A DNA stretch of 64,000 nt, taken from NCBI GenBank assembly GCA_028583685.1, contig JAMXIF010001119.1, positions 2,974,021 to 3,038,020 of the forward strand. The letters run 5' to 3'. The position numbers and the translations under genes are program-made. Every line of letters starts with the position of its first letter. The stretch's first letter is position 1. The DNA comes from Petaurus breviceps papuanus. Taxonomy: Eukaryota; Chordata; Mammalia; Diprotodontia; Petauridae. Shown piece by piece: positions 1-12,274 of this stretch. The notes beneath the pieces were generated by a model that was not told the origin of the DNA, did no database searches, and was given only the letters and a program-made list of their open reading frames with translations.

Positions 1-164
1 TCCCAGCAACTTGTGAAGTTTATAGTAAGTCACAGAGAATTGTGATCTGACTTAACTGAGCAAGGGCCTCCACTGATGAAATCGTGAAACTGTGAAATGT
101 TGAAGGAAAATATTGAATGCATGGTTAGAAGAGGCAAAATTAGCCTGCTTTATAATAAATAGAT

Positions 165-412
165 GGGCAGCTAGGTGGCATAATGAATAGATGGTGGGGC
201 TTGGAGTCAGGATGACCAGAGTTCAAATCCGGCCACAGATGCGTCCTAGCTGTGTGGCCCTGGGCAAGTCACTTAACCCTGTTTGCTTCCATTTCCTCAT
301 CTGTAAAGCGAGCTGGAGAAGGAAATGGCAAGTCACTTCAATATCTTTGCCAAGAAAACCCCAAATAAGGTCACAAAGAGTTGGACATGACTGAAACAAC
401 TAAACAACAGCA
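165..412 (+). repeat. Mar1-like SINE (tRNA/CORE head, RTE-type tail)
   Basis: This is a near full-length copy. It opens with gggcagctaggtggc, has a Pol III B-box-like gttcaaatccg, a CORE-like middle (gggcaagtcacttaaccctg) and an RTE/BovB-type tail (ggtcacaaagagttggacat, then ctgaaacaac repeats). There is no long poly(A), which fits RTE rather than L1 mobilisation. Two more copies of the same layout are at 19035-19280 and, reversed, at 22407-22661. The family name is from memory; the architecture is seen directly. Confidence 0.8.
221..231 (+). promoter_or_regulatory. Pol III B box of the Mar1-like SINE
   Basis: The string gttcaaatccg matches the tRNA-type B-box consensus GGTTCRANNCC and lies about 57 nt into the SINE, as expected for an internal Pol III promoter. 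The same box recurs in family A SINEs, for example near 26805 and 54531. Whether any copy is transcribed cannot be told from sequence. Confidence 0.55.
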
Positions 413-1119
413 TAATAAAAATAGTTTTCTTATTTGTGTTGCTTAAAACAGAATAACCTTACAACAAATACTAAGAAGCACTAAGAATATTTTCTATGAT
501 GAAATCCCCCCTGTGTGATAACAGTTCTCTTACCCATTGGTTTTAGAGTTGAAGAAATTGAGGTACAAGGTTAATTGGTCATAGATATAGTTAAGCAGTT
601 TCCATTTCTTAAATATAGTTAAAAAAACAGTTAATATTGCTGTACCATAAACAGCAAAAATGTCAATTTATTTATTATAGATTCTATTTTGGATTATTAA
701 CATTTGATTTTTTTTTATTGTAGATCATCTTCAAAATCTGAGGAAGTCATCAGTAAAAAGCACAGAATTTTATTTTAATGCTTAAAATAAAATTTGCCTA
801 TGATCCTAAAAAGCTGAAATGGGGGCTATATTTCCTCAGTAAGTACTTAATATTTTTATCCTTTAGTTTATTATTTTTTCTTTTTCCCCCATAATCAACA
901 GTTGGAGTAGGAGAAAAGGGCAAATATTGGTTATTTTTAGTTGTTTCCATTTTTAAAACATTGATATCTTTACTCTTCAGTTTGAGAAATATTGATACAT
1001 TGGGTAGTACTTGGACAATAGACCATATTGCCTACGAGTAACTTGCATTCTGCTAGGAACAAACAGGTAAACGGATAAGTAATACAAGATACATACAAAA
1101 TAAACATAAAATAATAAAA
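413..1119. other. Unassigned AT-rich DNA
   Basis: No exon, named repeat or structured element is recognised here. Only short A/T runs are visible. Confidence 0.5.
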
Positions 1120-2010
1120 TGATTTCCTAGAGCTGGGGAGCACGAACAGTGAGGTGATCAGGAAGGGCCTCGTGGAGAAGGCAGCCCTTGAGCTTATCCT
1201 TAAAGGATTTGGAGGTTCCAAGAAGCAGAGGTCAAGGGTTAGCTTTCCAAGCATATTATTTTGCTTGGGCAAATGTTAACCTAATAGGAAAAGGAATAAT
1301 CCTCGACTGTTAATAAGACATTTGGGCTGGAATGTAGAGTGCATAAGGTGGAGTTACATGACATCAGTGTAAAAAGTTAGGTTGAAACTAAATCGTGAAA
1401 GGCTCAAAATGCCAGAGAGAGCAATTTGTATTTTATCTTAGAGGTAGCGGATTGCTGCTGAATCTTCCTGGGTAAGGGAATAATATAATCAGACTTGTGC
1501 ATTCTAAATTTGGCAGCTGTGAGGATGTTAAAGTGGAGAGCGGGAAATAACAGCTGTCAAGGAGACTGATTAAGAGGCTTTTGCATTAGTCCAGGGAAGA
1601 AGTAAAGATTTGAACTATGAATGATGATGTCCTTGAAAATGTAAGATGTTGTGGGAGGTATAGTTGACAAGATTTGACAAATGATTAGAAGTAGGGGAGG
1701 AAGAATATTACATGAAAATAAGGAGTTAAAGATAATTCCTAATTCTGAACCAAGATAAAGAGAAGAATAGTGGTACCTTTAACAGAAATGGGAAAAGTGG
1801 CAAAAAGAGATAGGGAGAAAAGAAAAGGAAAGATAGTAACTTCCCGTTTTAGACACATTTAATTTAAGAGAAAGAGAGTCTATAAGGTAGTTGGTGATAT
1901 GAGACTGAAATTCAGGAGCAAGTACAAATAAATCATTAAATAAAATGATTTTGATAAAAATCCAACAGAATTTATTTCCTGGTAGTACACAGATCTTTAT
2001 GCTGAACTTT
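1120..2010 (-). repeat. Decayed L2 LINE fragment (reverse transcriptase region)
   Basis: The minus strand reads like the L2 reverse transcriptase. Near 1850-1880 it gives L-K-L-N-V-S-K-T, matching the L2 stretch after the catalytic block (LKLNxSKTE). The purine-rich + strand, with phrases such as ttgcattagtccaggg, corresponds to antisense L2 ORF2. Similar L2 copies lie at 28741-31000 and 53290-54840. It is heavily mutated and has no usable reading frame. Edges are approximate. Confidence 0.6.
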
Positions 2011-2559
2011 CCAGAACTGGTAGGCATACTGGTATGTGACCTTGTGAAGCTCACTTTAGCCACCTGAGGCGCCTCACCTATAAAGTGGATAAAGTGCTTT
2101 TGTAAAGTATAAGTGCACATTTGTTAAGAATATCAGTAACAATTGATAACAAGGAATAGAAATATTATAATAGCTTTTTATATTTAGTTTTTATTTATTT
2201 TTATATTATATTTTTAATATGCTATTAGAGCAGCATGTTTTCAGTGTCACTGGAGAGCTCTGAAAAATTTAATAACTTGGCTTTGTAGTATTACTTAGAA
2301 AAAAGACTAGTGTGTTTAACAGAACCATTTTTTCAGAAAAGAGCTTAGGCTCCTTAAGGACTTTCTCAAGTATCCACTTATTTTCTTGGTTAAGATTCCA
2401 AATCACTATTCCATATAATATGGAATAGATGACTTTAACTTAAAAAATGAGATATACTGCCAGCTGATGGCCTCATCGAATAATAGACTCCAGTGTAAAA
2501 CAGTGAGACATCTTTGCTTTTCATTTTGTTCCCAATTATATGTAAAAAGACTTTAACAT

Positions 2560-2706
2560 TCTTTAAAAAAAATTTTTTCTACAAGAATTTTGAGTTTCAA
2601 ATTCTGTCTTCCCTCCTCTCTCCCATCTTTGAGATGGTAAGCAGTCTGATATAGGTTATTCACATGCAATCATGTAAAACATTTCCATATTAGAAACGTC
2701 TGTTTA
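2560..2706 (-). repeat. L1 3'-end fragment
   Basis: A T-rich tract is followed by gagtttcaaattctgtcttc, then gagatggtaagcagtctgat, ataggttattcacatgc and catgtaaaacatttccatatt. This order is the antisense of the marsupial L1 3' UTR as I remember it. Only the 3' end is present (a 5'-truncated insertion, minus strand). Confidence 0.6.
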
Positions 2707-5700
2707 GAAGAAAAATTCACCTTCTGATGAGCCCAACAAAGTGAATTACCTGGAGAATGCAGTTCTGAATAACTGAATCAGTTAATCTTTAGATAAACGG
2801 CAGTTTTAGTTTGAAAGCAGCACGTCCCCCAAATACCAGAATTTATATATCAAAACAAGTTTTATCTTTTGAAGTTGTCATCTTGGGTGTTTCTACATTT
2901 ATTAACCCTCCATAATTTAAAATATTTTTGGAATACTTCCTTTGGAATTCTTAGAGTCAGCATATCAGCCACACAAGCAGTTTGGTTTTTCACTTTGTAA
3001 TCATGGTCTTAGTCATATTACCCTTCCTCCTCTCTTCACTCCAACGCCCCTCTTGTGGGACAAGTAGATTTTTCAAGCACCAGATCCTCCAGGCCAAACT
3101 TAGTTCAAGGTTCCCATCTCCCTTCACAGACCATGGGAGCTTTCATCAATGAACCTCCATCCCACCACCAAAGTAAGACCTTTTTTCCATCACACATTCC
3201 TCTCTATGTCCTCCTCTGTTTTTCCCTTTTAATGTACCTTCCCTGTGATATATATTATTTGTCAAATGAATGAATAACACCATTTTCAAAATCAGTAGAT
3301 ATTTATAAAGTAAAGATCTTTTTAGTTCTTGAAAAAAATTATTTCAGCAGATATTGAAATGCTGATTTGTGTACAAGTAGTGTTATAAAATGCATTGTGA
3401 ATTATGATACAATTGGGGGGTTATGTGGGCTAATAAAGCTATCAAAACTAAGATAAATAACTCAACAGTAAATTGTACTTGAAGACACCAAAAGAACAAG
3501 ATAGCAGCCTCTAGTTGTTCATATAACTGTTAAGTAAAAGGCAATGTGATGAGGTTAAGAATTTCAGAAATGGATAGGTCATGGTTCTTGATCTCCCTTT
3601 TCCCGAACTATTTAGCATTCTTGATTATATTTGTTAGAAATATCTTCTGTAAAGTGGAGTTTAATAGTGCTGTAAGTTGTGGAAGAGATATAGCATTGTG
3701 ATACTTCTCTCTAAAATGTACTTCTCTGTCAAATTTCATGTATCACAGAGGTTATAATCTCAAGGAAAAACTAATCATACACTTTTATTCAATGACCTGC
3801 CAGTTCCTTTCACGATTAACAGATAAAGGAGAGGTTACATATTACAAAAGAGCCTATTAAATATAAGAAAAGCAATTGTTTCTTGTGATGACAGCAGAGA
3901 TGAGTTAATATCATTGCCCACTGTTCAGAGTATAGAGGTTTATCACAAGCTTATTCCATAAACAGCTATGTAGATTACTATCAAACAATGTAGTTTGAAT
4001 TATATGTAATAATTAATAATATTCATTGCTGCTATAATATCAGTCTTTTCATATACATTCTGCAAAAAAATACTTTAAGAACAGCAGCTTGGTGCTGATA
4101 TTTTTCTTTAGCCACCCTGCTGAGAAAAGGTATGGAATTACTTTCTGTCAGTTAAATATGAAAGAAGTCCTAATATAGAAACTGAGAGACTTCTGGTTTT
4201 TTTTTTTCATTTGTTTATGATGTTTCATTTTGTTCTGATTAATCTTTATAGAGCTCAGGTATAGTTTGGCAAAATATATCATTATTGAAAGTAACCTAAC
4301 TAGTGAAAGATGTCCTATCTTAGTGTATTTCTGTTGGTTGAATGTAGTAATAAAATAATGATCAGTTTTTGCAAAAACAAAACAAAACCCTTGAATCTCC
4401 AGGCATTTATTATGGCAACTGGCAACATTCTTATTGAAAATATTACTGCTGTTATTTCAGAGTTTCTTTGTAAGCATTATCTAAGGAAGATGGCCTGTGA
4501 TCTTGGTATTGATTTTGACATTGTTCTTGTGACATCTGGGGAAAAAAGATTTCAAGGAAATGTTATCTGCCAATATTAATACTGTAAACAAAAGAGTAAT
4601 ATATAAGATATATTCCTTGTCAGCACATTGTTTAACATTTCTGAACATGCACACCAGGAAAAAAAAAACCTTGATTATAAGGAAAATATACAATTGTTGA
4701 AATGAATTCTTAATGACAACTAAGCTTTTGAAACTATGACTAGTGGGGTAGGGTACAGAAATTTCTGAATAGAGAATGGTCTCATTGATCTTGTTTTTAC
4801 TTGGAAAAGAAATGATTTAGCTGGAAAACATTTTTGCTTTCTAGGCTTCCTAAAGTAATGTGAACATGTATGAATTGGGCAGTGTAGTTTAAAAACTTCA
4901 GTCCCAATTTCTGTAAATGCCCCTGTGTTTTCCAATTCTAGTTCAGCTTCTGTCTTGGGGATTTCTTCCTGTAAGACTATGAGATATTTACACAATTACC
5001 AAGAGAAGTTTATAAAGATCATGCTGTGGTAGAGCTGCCTGTCTTGGGTTCTTTAACAACATGACATGCTGCTGCTTTGTTTCAGAAAATAACTGTGGTT
5101 AGATGGTCATGTAGTCTGCCTCAGACGGAGATTGTGAAAGAACCTTGTGTAGTGTGCCCTTTTAACACAGTTTTCATAGCTGCAAGTGTCTCCCTTAGCC
5201 TTTCTACTGCCACATGACAGAGGAAGTAGTAAATGAAGCAACATTTTATTGATGTTGACTTTTAGTATATTATATGTTTTTATTTGTATTTAGTACATTA
5301 ATTAAAAACATAGTAAATAAAACTCTTAAGTTGCTAAATACCAGAATTTTGTGTATGTGGCTGCTAATTATGTTTATTCATAATACCTCTTAGGATATCA
5401 GGGTCTAAGGGTCAGAATAGGTAAAGTAGCATTTGAATTTACCCATACTTGGACATTAGCAATATGGATGTAGCTTAAAATCTAGGGAGAAAAGGATTCT
5501 GGGTTATTTATCAAGGTCATTGTTGAAATGGCTAACCATGGTATCCAGACAAGTAAAACTAAGAGGGGTATAATGAACTGTGAGGAAGGATCTGGTTAGA
5601 AGTAAGGAAGGGTAAGAAGAGGTAAAATAATAAGGAAGTTTGTCACAGAAGAGAGTTGATTTGGAAGATTTTTGAAAGGGAGTATTTGAATGTAGATGTG

Positions 5701-6330
5701 AACCAAGCAGAGCCACAGTTTCCTTATCTGATAATTGGTAGGAAGGATTTGACTAGGTCATTCCTGAGGTAACTATTACCTCTGAAATAGCAATTTTTAG
5801 CCATAATTACCCTTAAGATTGAGTTTCTTTTCCTTCAGATGATTTTGTTACTAATTTTCCTCATTCTAATTGGTAGTTTGATTATATGGCACTACTCAGC
5901 AGTGCAAAATAATTTATTTATTTATATATTAATGAATTAATAAAATATTAAATATTGTCATTTTTGTTATGTTAATTTTTTTTCATTAAAAACATTAAAC
6001 TGCTTAAGGGAAACTTTAGTGATCAATTATTCCTCTCCAGTTGCTTAAATAAATTTACCTTTCTAGGTTTCTCTAGAGACTCTAATGCTTACATTTTAGA
6101 GTTCCTACTTATCTTTCTGGTCTTTTCATAATAAGTACTTGAAATTTCTTTATTTCATTTTAGATTCCCTTTTGACCTTGTGGGATTATAATCTTTTCCT
6201 GCAAACTTATTTTTGTTGTAATGGTACCTTTTGTAATACTGTATTACAAAATCTTTATAGGAGAAGCTGTTGGGTTTTTGTTGATGGCTATCAATGTGGA
6301 TCATTAACAGTTGAACTGATTATTGGTATT
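2707..6330. other. Unassigned region, no gene seen
   Basis: About 3.6 kb of AT-rich DNA with only short open frames. I recognise no exon, conserved protein motif, RNA gene or clear repeat. A phrase near 5716-5790 (cagtttccttatctgataat) resembles the 3' half of a MIR/THER-type SINE but is too decayed to delimit. Confidence 0.5.
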
Positions 6331-6342
6331 TGAATCACTTTT

Positions 6343-6499
6343 TTTTTTTTTTTAAGCAATCGAGGTAAAGTAACTTGCTCAAGGTTACACGGCCAGGTGT
6401 TTCTGGGTGGGTGCTAAGTGTCTGAGCCAGGGATTCAATCCCCTGGTCATCCTGACACTGGAGCTGGTGCTCTTACTCGCTGTGCTACCTGGCTGCCCC
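6343..6499 (-). repeat. Family B SINE with target-site duplication
   Basis: This is a minus-strand copy with a poly(T) at the left (poly(A) tail in sense) and the 5' end ggggcagccaggtagcac at the right. The duplication tgaatcactttt is seen at 6331-6342 and 6500-6511, so the insertion boundaries are clear. A poly(A) tail and a long duplication fit L1-driven insertion. This copy is of the sub-type carrying gggtgggtgctaagtg, also found in the right half of the dimer at 35831-36144. Confidence 0.8.
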
Positions 6500-6511
6500 T
6501 GAATCACTTTT

Positions 6512-7815
6512 CTTGAAGCTTCTCTCCAGTCTCACCATACTCTCCCATCTCAGATTCACCTTCTCTCCCTAGAAACGTCTCTTTTTTGCACCTCCTCTGA
6601 TTGTTCCTGGGCATTAACAGTCAAGGTATCTAATTCTTTTCTCCATAGATATTAATTTTTTTATTTCTTTAATATTTTCTATGTATTCATGTAATTCTTA
6701 TGTACGTTGAGTCCCTTCTTATAATTGTTATGAAGTTCTTTACTCCTTATTTTTGGAGATTTCTAGATTTGCAAACTTTTTTGATTTACTTATCTCCAGC
6801 TTTTGTCCCCAATTTGGTGCTTTATACTATAGCCAGAATCTCCTCTCCATTGTCATTTCGGATGAATTGGTTGACCCTATTAATTTCATCATGATTGTTG
6901 CATGTGACTCCCATTTCCTGGAGCTTTGACATTTAGAGTTCTGAATCTTCAGTTCCCTCTTTGGTGCCTCAGAATGGAATGCTAGATACTGTGGAGGTCT
7001 AGTCACCTTTGGTGTCCTGATCTGAAGTGTCAAGACACGTTAGTAGTTTGGCATTATGCTTGTTATTAGTTATTATTCACTTCTCCCATCCTGAGGCATT
7101 TTGATCATCCTGGGGTCTTTCTCTGGGAAGCCATATGCACGTGGTGCCTCAGTACAAATATACTTACAACATGTCCCTTCTGAGTCTTGTTGATACATAC
7201 TTTGATGGTCTATCCCCTTCCTTATTGCCCATGGGTTTTGGAGTGACTTTTTATGCAGTTCTAGAATGAGAGAAGTCATGTGTTTTGATTTTTGTGATTA
7301 TTCTTCAGTCTGGTACAAGTTTCTTGGCTTTGCTAGAGAAAGAATATGGGAGCTAAACCAGGGCTTTTCAGGTAGTGATCTGAGCAGTGAGTAGGATGAC
7401 CTTTACAGTTACTGTAAAATGAATTTGGATAGAGCAAATACAGATTGAGATCAGCTGTGAAGTGTTGTAACACTCTAGGGACATCTCACACCAGATCAAT
7501 GAAGAAAGGAGATACATTCTAGAGAACTGAGAAGATTTGGCAGCCTGATAGGGAAGATAAAAGAGTTTTGTTTGCACTTTCATTTTTTAAACCTCTGAGG
7601 TTTACAGGAATGTAATTAACTGTAGTCAGTATTTTAGTTAGCCCTAGCTCTCTCTCCTTACTAGCTTTCTTCAACTTCTCAACAAGCTTTAGGTGTGCAA
7701 GGAGGTAACATCACTTTTATGATGTTAGTATCGTTTCCTTTTGGCAAGTAAGGATCTATTTGATATGAAGTAATTCAGTTATTTATGCCTTTTCTGTTCT
7801 CACTGACACTGTCCT
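6512..7815. other. Unassigned region, no gene seen
   Basis: No coding exon or confident repeat was recognised. Both strands have short open frames of 60-70 codons without known motifs. Confidence 0.45.
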
Positions 7816-8540
7816 AAAGACAGGGCCCTTTTACCACCAAACTTCACTACTGTGGTAGACTCCTGATTTTCCCACCTATAGGTTCTTCCTTTGAATTCAT
7901 CCTCCCAACTACTACTTACTCATGCCTTTGCTGATAGAAATCTGAAGTGGTTTGCTATTGTCAACACGTAAATTTCAAACTCTATTACTTTGCATTGAAG
8001 ATAGCAGGACTCTGCTATAGTAGGACTATAGCAAGACTCCTTACTGCCTTGCCAGTTTTTCTTATTACCTAACTGCAAAAAACTCTGTAGTTCGGTCCAT
8101 CTGAGTAGTTCTTTGCCCCAGTAGTGCTACTATGCCTTTCTACTTCCTTTCGTTTCCTAGAGCTATCCTCTAGGAAAGCCTTCCTTCTGTTCCTTCACTT
8201 ATTAAATTTCAACTTATTTATTTATTTGCTTTTTGGAGGACAGTTGGGGTTAAGTGACTTGCCCAAGGTCACAACAGCTATTTTTTGTGTTAAGTGTCTG
8301 AGGCTGGATCAGAACCCAGGTCCTCCTGACTCCAGGGCCAGTGCTCTATTCACTGTGCCACCTAGCTGCCCCAATTTCAGCCTGTTTGTAATGTGTAACT
8401 GAAACCTGTTTCAGCAAACAGTCCCTGATTTCTTCCGTTTTCTCCTGCTTGATAGGATGTTACTTACTTATCTTTCATAGCATTTTATTTTATAACTTCC
8501 TATTGCATTTAGATAATATTAAGTCTTATAATTCTGATTT
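7816..8540 (+). repeat. Possible decayed L2 3' region
   Basis: The pyrimidine-rich + strand has scattered resemblance to the C-terminal and 3' part of L2 ORF2, for example an aggaaagccttcc phrase like the L2 'caggaagcctttcc' before the 3' end. It is split by a family A SINE at 8212-8372. The match is weak and it may be another old element. Confidence 0.3.
8212..8372 (-). repeat. Family A SINE
   Basis: Minus-strand copy: cagttggggttaagtgac, then ccaaggtcacaacagcta, then ccacctagctgcccc at the right (the 5' end in sense). Short flanking repeats aatttca at about 8204-8211 and 8373-8380 look like a target-site duplication. Confidence 0.8.
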
Positions 8541-8699
8541 TAAAAATAACTTAACAATACTTTTACTTATATTTTGTTTTTTACATTGCTTAAATTTCCC
8601 CATTTTCCTTCCTTACCTATTTCACAGAGAAAAGATCTAGAATATGAAAGGAAATAATAAAATAAAGGTAAGAATAAAGGGTGAATAGCACTTTAAGAC

Positions 8700-9722
8700 A
8701 TTGAAACCATATGGAGTGTTCCAACAGTCTTATTTATAAAACATCACTCATTAAACCATTTGGTTAAATATAGAGAAATAGATCAGTGGAACAGATTAGA
8801 CAAGGGAGAATCAGAAATAATGGGGCTAAGTAACCAGTATTTGGTAAATCTGAAAGCATAGGGGCAGCCAGGTAGCACAGCGAGTAAGAGCACCGACTCC
8901 AGTGTTGGGATGACCTGGAGATCGAATCCCAGGCTCAGACACTCAGCACCACATCCAGAAATAACTGGCCGTGTAACCTTGAGCAAGTTACTTAACCCTG
9001 ATTGCTTTAAAAAAAAAATCTGAAAGCATAGATTACTTAAGAACTCACTATTTGATAAAAAAAAAAAAACTCCTGGGAAAGCTACAAAGCAGTCTGGCAG
9101 AAATTAAGCCTAGACTGACATCTTAGACTATATTCTATATTTCTCAGAGAAAGGCTTGGTATTCAAGATATGTAGACAACTAATAGATATCTATGGGATC
9201 AAACGCCATACCTGCATTTTATTAGCAGCCATTATGAAATAATGTGTCAAATCACTAATAATGAGAGAAATGCAAATCAAACTAACCCTGAGGTTTCACC
9301 TCACACCCAGAAAATTGGTATGGATCCAAAAAAAAAAAAGAGAGAATAGTCATTATTAGAGGGATTGTAGGGAAATAAGGTCCCTAGTACTTTGTTGGTG
9401 GAGTTGTGGATTTGTACAACTATTCTGGAAAATATTTTTTGGAATTAGGCAAATAAGGTGACTAAAATGTCTATAGCCTTTCACTTAGAGATTCCACTAT
9501 TAGGAATATATCCCAAGGAGATCATTCAGAAAAATGAACACACCCTATATACAACAAAATGCTTATAGTAGTACTGTATTTATTTGATGGTAAAGGACAG
9601 GAAACAAAGTACATGCCATTTGAATGAAGAATGGCTCATGTGTGAAAGAATATTACTGCACTATAAATATTACTAATATGATTATCACAGACAATCATGG
9701 AGAGAATTGTAACAAATAAATA
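8700..9722 (+). repeat. L1 fragment, end of ORF2 and 3' region
   Basis: Sense-strand phrases match the end of L1 ORF2 in order: gaaatagatcagtggaacag (8772), gagagaaatgcaaatcaaac, cacctcacacccagaaaatt (about 9298), ttgttggtggagttgtg, and attaggaatatatcccaagg (9501 on). Internal parts are missing compared with a complete L1, so it is deleted as well as diverged. A family B SINE interrupts it at 8861-9016. It abuts an RTE element at 9726. Confidence 0.75.
8861..9016 (+). repeat. Family B SINE inside L1
   Basis: Plus-strand copy from ggggcagccaggtagcacag to taaccctgattgctttaaaa. A perfect 14-bp duplication aatctgaaagcata flanks it at 8847-8860 and 9017-9030. It is younger than the L1 it interrupts. 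Confidence 0.85.
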
Positions 9723-9725
9723 TGG

Positions 9726-11320
9726 TCAGTTTATAAGGAATCTCCCAATCTGGACAGAGGGACTTGGTAGCAAAATGAAACTATGAGCTATGCCATGCAG
9801 GTTACACATGATGGACAAATCATTTGAAGAGTTCTGAAAATAGGTGAAGAAAATAGTGAGCCATTCCAGCATCTTTGCCAAGAAAGCCCATTTGACAGTA
9901 TTAAAATTATAGAAGATATGACACTGGAAGATGAGCCCCTCGGGTCCAAAGGTATCCAGCATGCTCCAGGGGAAGAGCCAAGGATGGCAACAACAAGTAG
10001 TTCTAGTAGTGATAAAGTGGCTAGGCCGAAGCCAAAAGGAAGCTGAGCCTGGTGATGAAAGGAAAATCCAGTGCTATGAAGATCAGGAGTATATAGGAAC
10101 TTGGAATGTAAGATCTGTGAACCAAGGTAAACTGAATGTGGTCAACAAGAGATGGAAAGATTAAATATTGTCATCTTGGCTGTCAGTGAATGGGTGAATT
10201 TAATTGAAATGATCATTATATATACTATTGTGGGCAAGAAACCATTAGATGAAATGGAATAGCTTTTATAGTCAGTAGAAACAGTACTGGGGTAGAATCT
10301 TTAAAATGGCAGAATGATATCTGTTTGAGTCCAAAGTAAACCATTCAGCATCACAGGAACATAAATCTGTGCTCCAATTACTAATGCCAAAGAGGCCAAA
10401 GTTGCTATTAAGACATATGATATTTTTTAGAAACAACATAAAAAAAGATGTCTCATTTAACATAGGGCTTTGAAATGCTCAAGTGAGAAATCAAAAGATA
10501 ATTGAGATAATATGCAAGTTTGGCCTTGGAGTACAAAATATGGCAGGGCAGAGATTATCAGAGTTTGCCAAGATAACTCATTGCTCATAGCAAGCACTCT
10601 TTTTCAACAATCCAATAAGTATACTTTGACATCATCAAGTAGTCAGTATAAAAATCAGATTGATTATATACTTTGCAGTGAAAGGTGGAGAAGCTCTATA
10701 CAGTTATTTAAAATGAGACCTGCAGCTGACTATGGCTTAGATCATGAGCTTCTTATTGTAAAATTATACTTAAATTGAAGAAAATAGGGAAAATCATCAG
10801 ACCATCGGAGGTATAACTAGATTTAAGGGATTAGATTTGGTAGATAGAATGGCTGAATAACTGGACCGAGATTCAGAATATTATACAGGAGGGAACAACA
10901 AAAAATCCCAAAGAAAAAAAAGAGCAAGAAAGCAAAATGCCTGTCTGATGAGGCTTTACAAATCACTGAAGGAGGAAGGAGAGGGAAAGGTATACCAAAA
11001 TGAATGCAGAATTCCAGACTGTAGTAAGGAGAGATAAGGTGTTTTTTCTTCTTTTTTATTTTCTTGGTGAGACAATCAGGGTTAAGTGACTTGCCCAGGG
11101 TGACACAGCTGTTAAGTGTCTGAGTTGCATTTCAACTCAGGTCCTCCTGACTCCAGGTCTGGTGCTGTATCCATTGTGCCACCTAGCTGCCCCAAGCATA
11201 GACCTAAGAAGATTTTCTTAAATGATCAGTGAAAAGAAATAGAAGAAAACTATGGAATGGGAAGGACAAAAGAGCTCTTCAAGAAAATTAGAGCTTAAGA
11301 GGAGTGTTTCATGCAAAAAT
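9726..11320 (+). repeat. BovB/RTE-class LINE, 5' part of the ORF (endonuclease region)
   Basis: The + strand encodes fragments of the RTE apurinic endonuclease. YIGTWNVRSVNQGKLNVVN is at about 10090-10150, followed after a frame change by the stretch with NQIDYILCSERWRSS and ending DHELLIVKLYL at about 10660-10775. A basic linker with KKKRARKQ-like residues lies near 10910-10945. Stops and frameshifts show it is dead, and no reverse transcriptase part remains. A family A SINE interrupts it at 11043-11193. Its right end coincides with the start of the inverted repeat at 11322. RTE is the likely source of machinery for the Mar1-like SINEs in this window (inference). Confidence 0.85.
11043..11193 (-). 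repeat. Family A SINE inside RTE
   Basis: Minus-strand copy: a T-rich left end, gttaagtgacttgcccaggg, ctcaggtcctcctgactcca and ccacctagctgcccc. It splits the RTE sequence, which continues at caagcatagacctaag. Confidence 0.8.
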
Positions 11321-11321
11321 G

Positions 11322-11658
11322 TGTTCTCCAGATACTCTCTATTAAGTATAGCACTTTGTATCAAGTATTTCTTAGATTTCTCTTAATCTGTCCCTAGAAA
11401 GTAGAAAGGTGAGTGTTCAGGAAGGGTAAGAATCGAATAACAACAATAACTCATTTATGGAGCTTTTAAGATATGCAAAAAGTTTACATATGTCGTCTTC
11501 TCATTCAATAGTATTAGTTAAATAAAATTTAATGTATTTTTTCACAGAAAAACTCTTCCTCAACACTCACCTTTCTACTTTACTAGGGACAGATTAAGAG
11601 AAATCTAAGAAATTCTAGATACAAAGTCCTGTACTTAATAGAGAGTATTTCAAGAACA
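11322..11658. repeat. Long imperfect inverted repeat
   Basis: Two arms of about 106 nt (11322-11427 and 11553-11658) are reverse complements at roughly 85-90% identity by eye, separated by about 125 nt. Shared pieces include tactctctattaagta, tttcttagatttctctta and gaaaggtgagtgtt. It starts just where the RTE homology stops. It could be a palindromic non-autonomous DNA transposon or an inverted duplication. No transposase or recognised terminal motif is visible. Confidence 0.7.
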
Positions 11659-12274
11659 ATTAAGGAACAACCTTGAAGATCCTCAGACTTAGGTGATCTT
11701 GACCTAGATCTTTTGTGATTTGTGATACCACAACCACTAATTATACTAATTCTTCTGGTAGCATATTTCTTTCAGTAATTTACTTCTTTTGTGTGAGATG
11801 TTGCTTTTACAATGACTATAAACAGAAATAAGTCAACTTAACCAGAAATAATACTTTTCCTTTAAGCTATAGACTGTTTAGGATTCCTCTCATGTTATTC
11901 TCTGCCATCCAGATGACATTTTGTAGCACTATGTCAGTTCCTAGATGTGTAGGGGTTGTTGAATGTTACCAGCAACACGACACTCTTATACAGTTTGGCT
12001 AATGACTCACAGCAATTCCTTGTGGGTATTTATTTCAGTTTAATCAGTCATTCCTGATGTCACTATGTGTCTGAAACAAGAATCAGAATTGATTGCATTC
12101 TATTTCCAAATGGAAATGATATGTTCGGGGATAATCAAAAGAATAAATAACTTCAGTTGTGTGCTCCAAGAATTTGAGGAGGTAAGGTAGAAGGGGGAGG
12201 GGAGGACAAGATGGTGGTAATGTTAATAGCATTTCTTAAAATGGAAATTAAGCACACTATTCACTTGTTTATAA
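11659..12274. other. Unassigned AT-rich DNA
   Basis: Nothing recognisable as coding, structural RNA or a named repeat is seen. Confidence 0.45.

Noticed and set aside
4310-4579. 89-codon + frame
   Set aside because: No splice signals, domain or similarity that I can recognise; length is expected by chance in AT-rich DNA.
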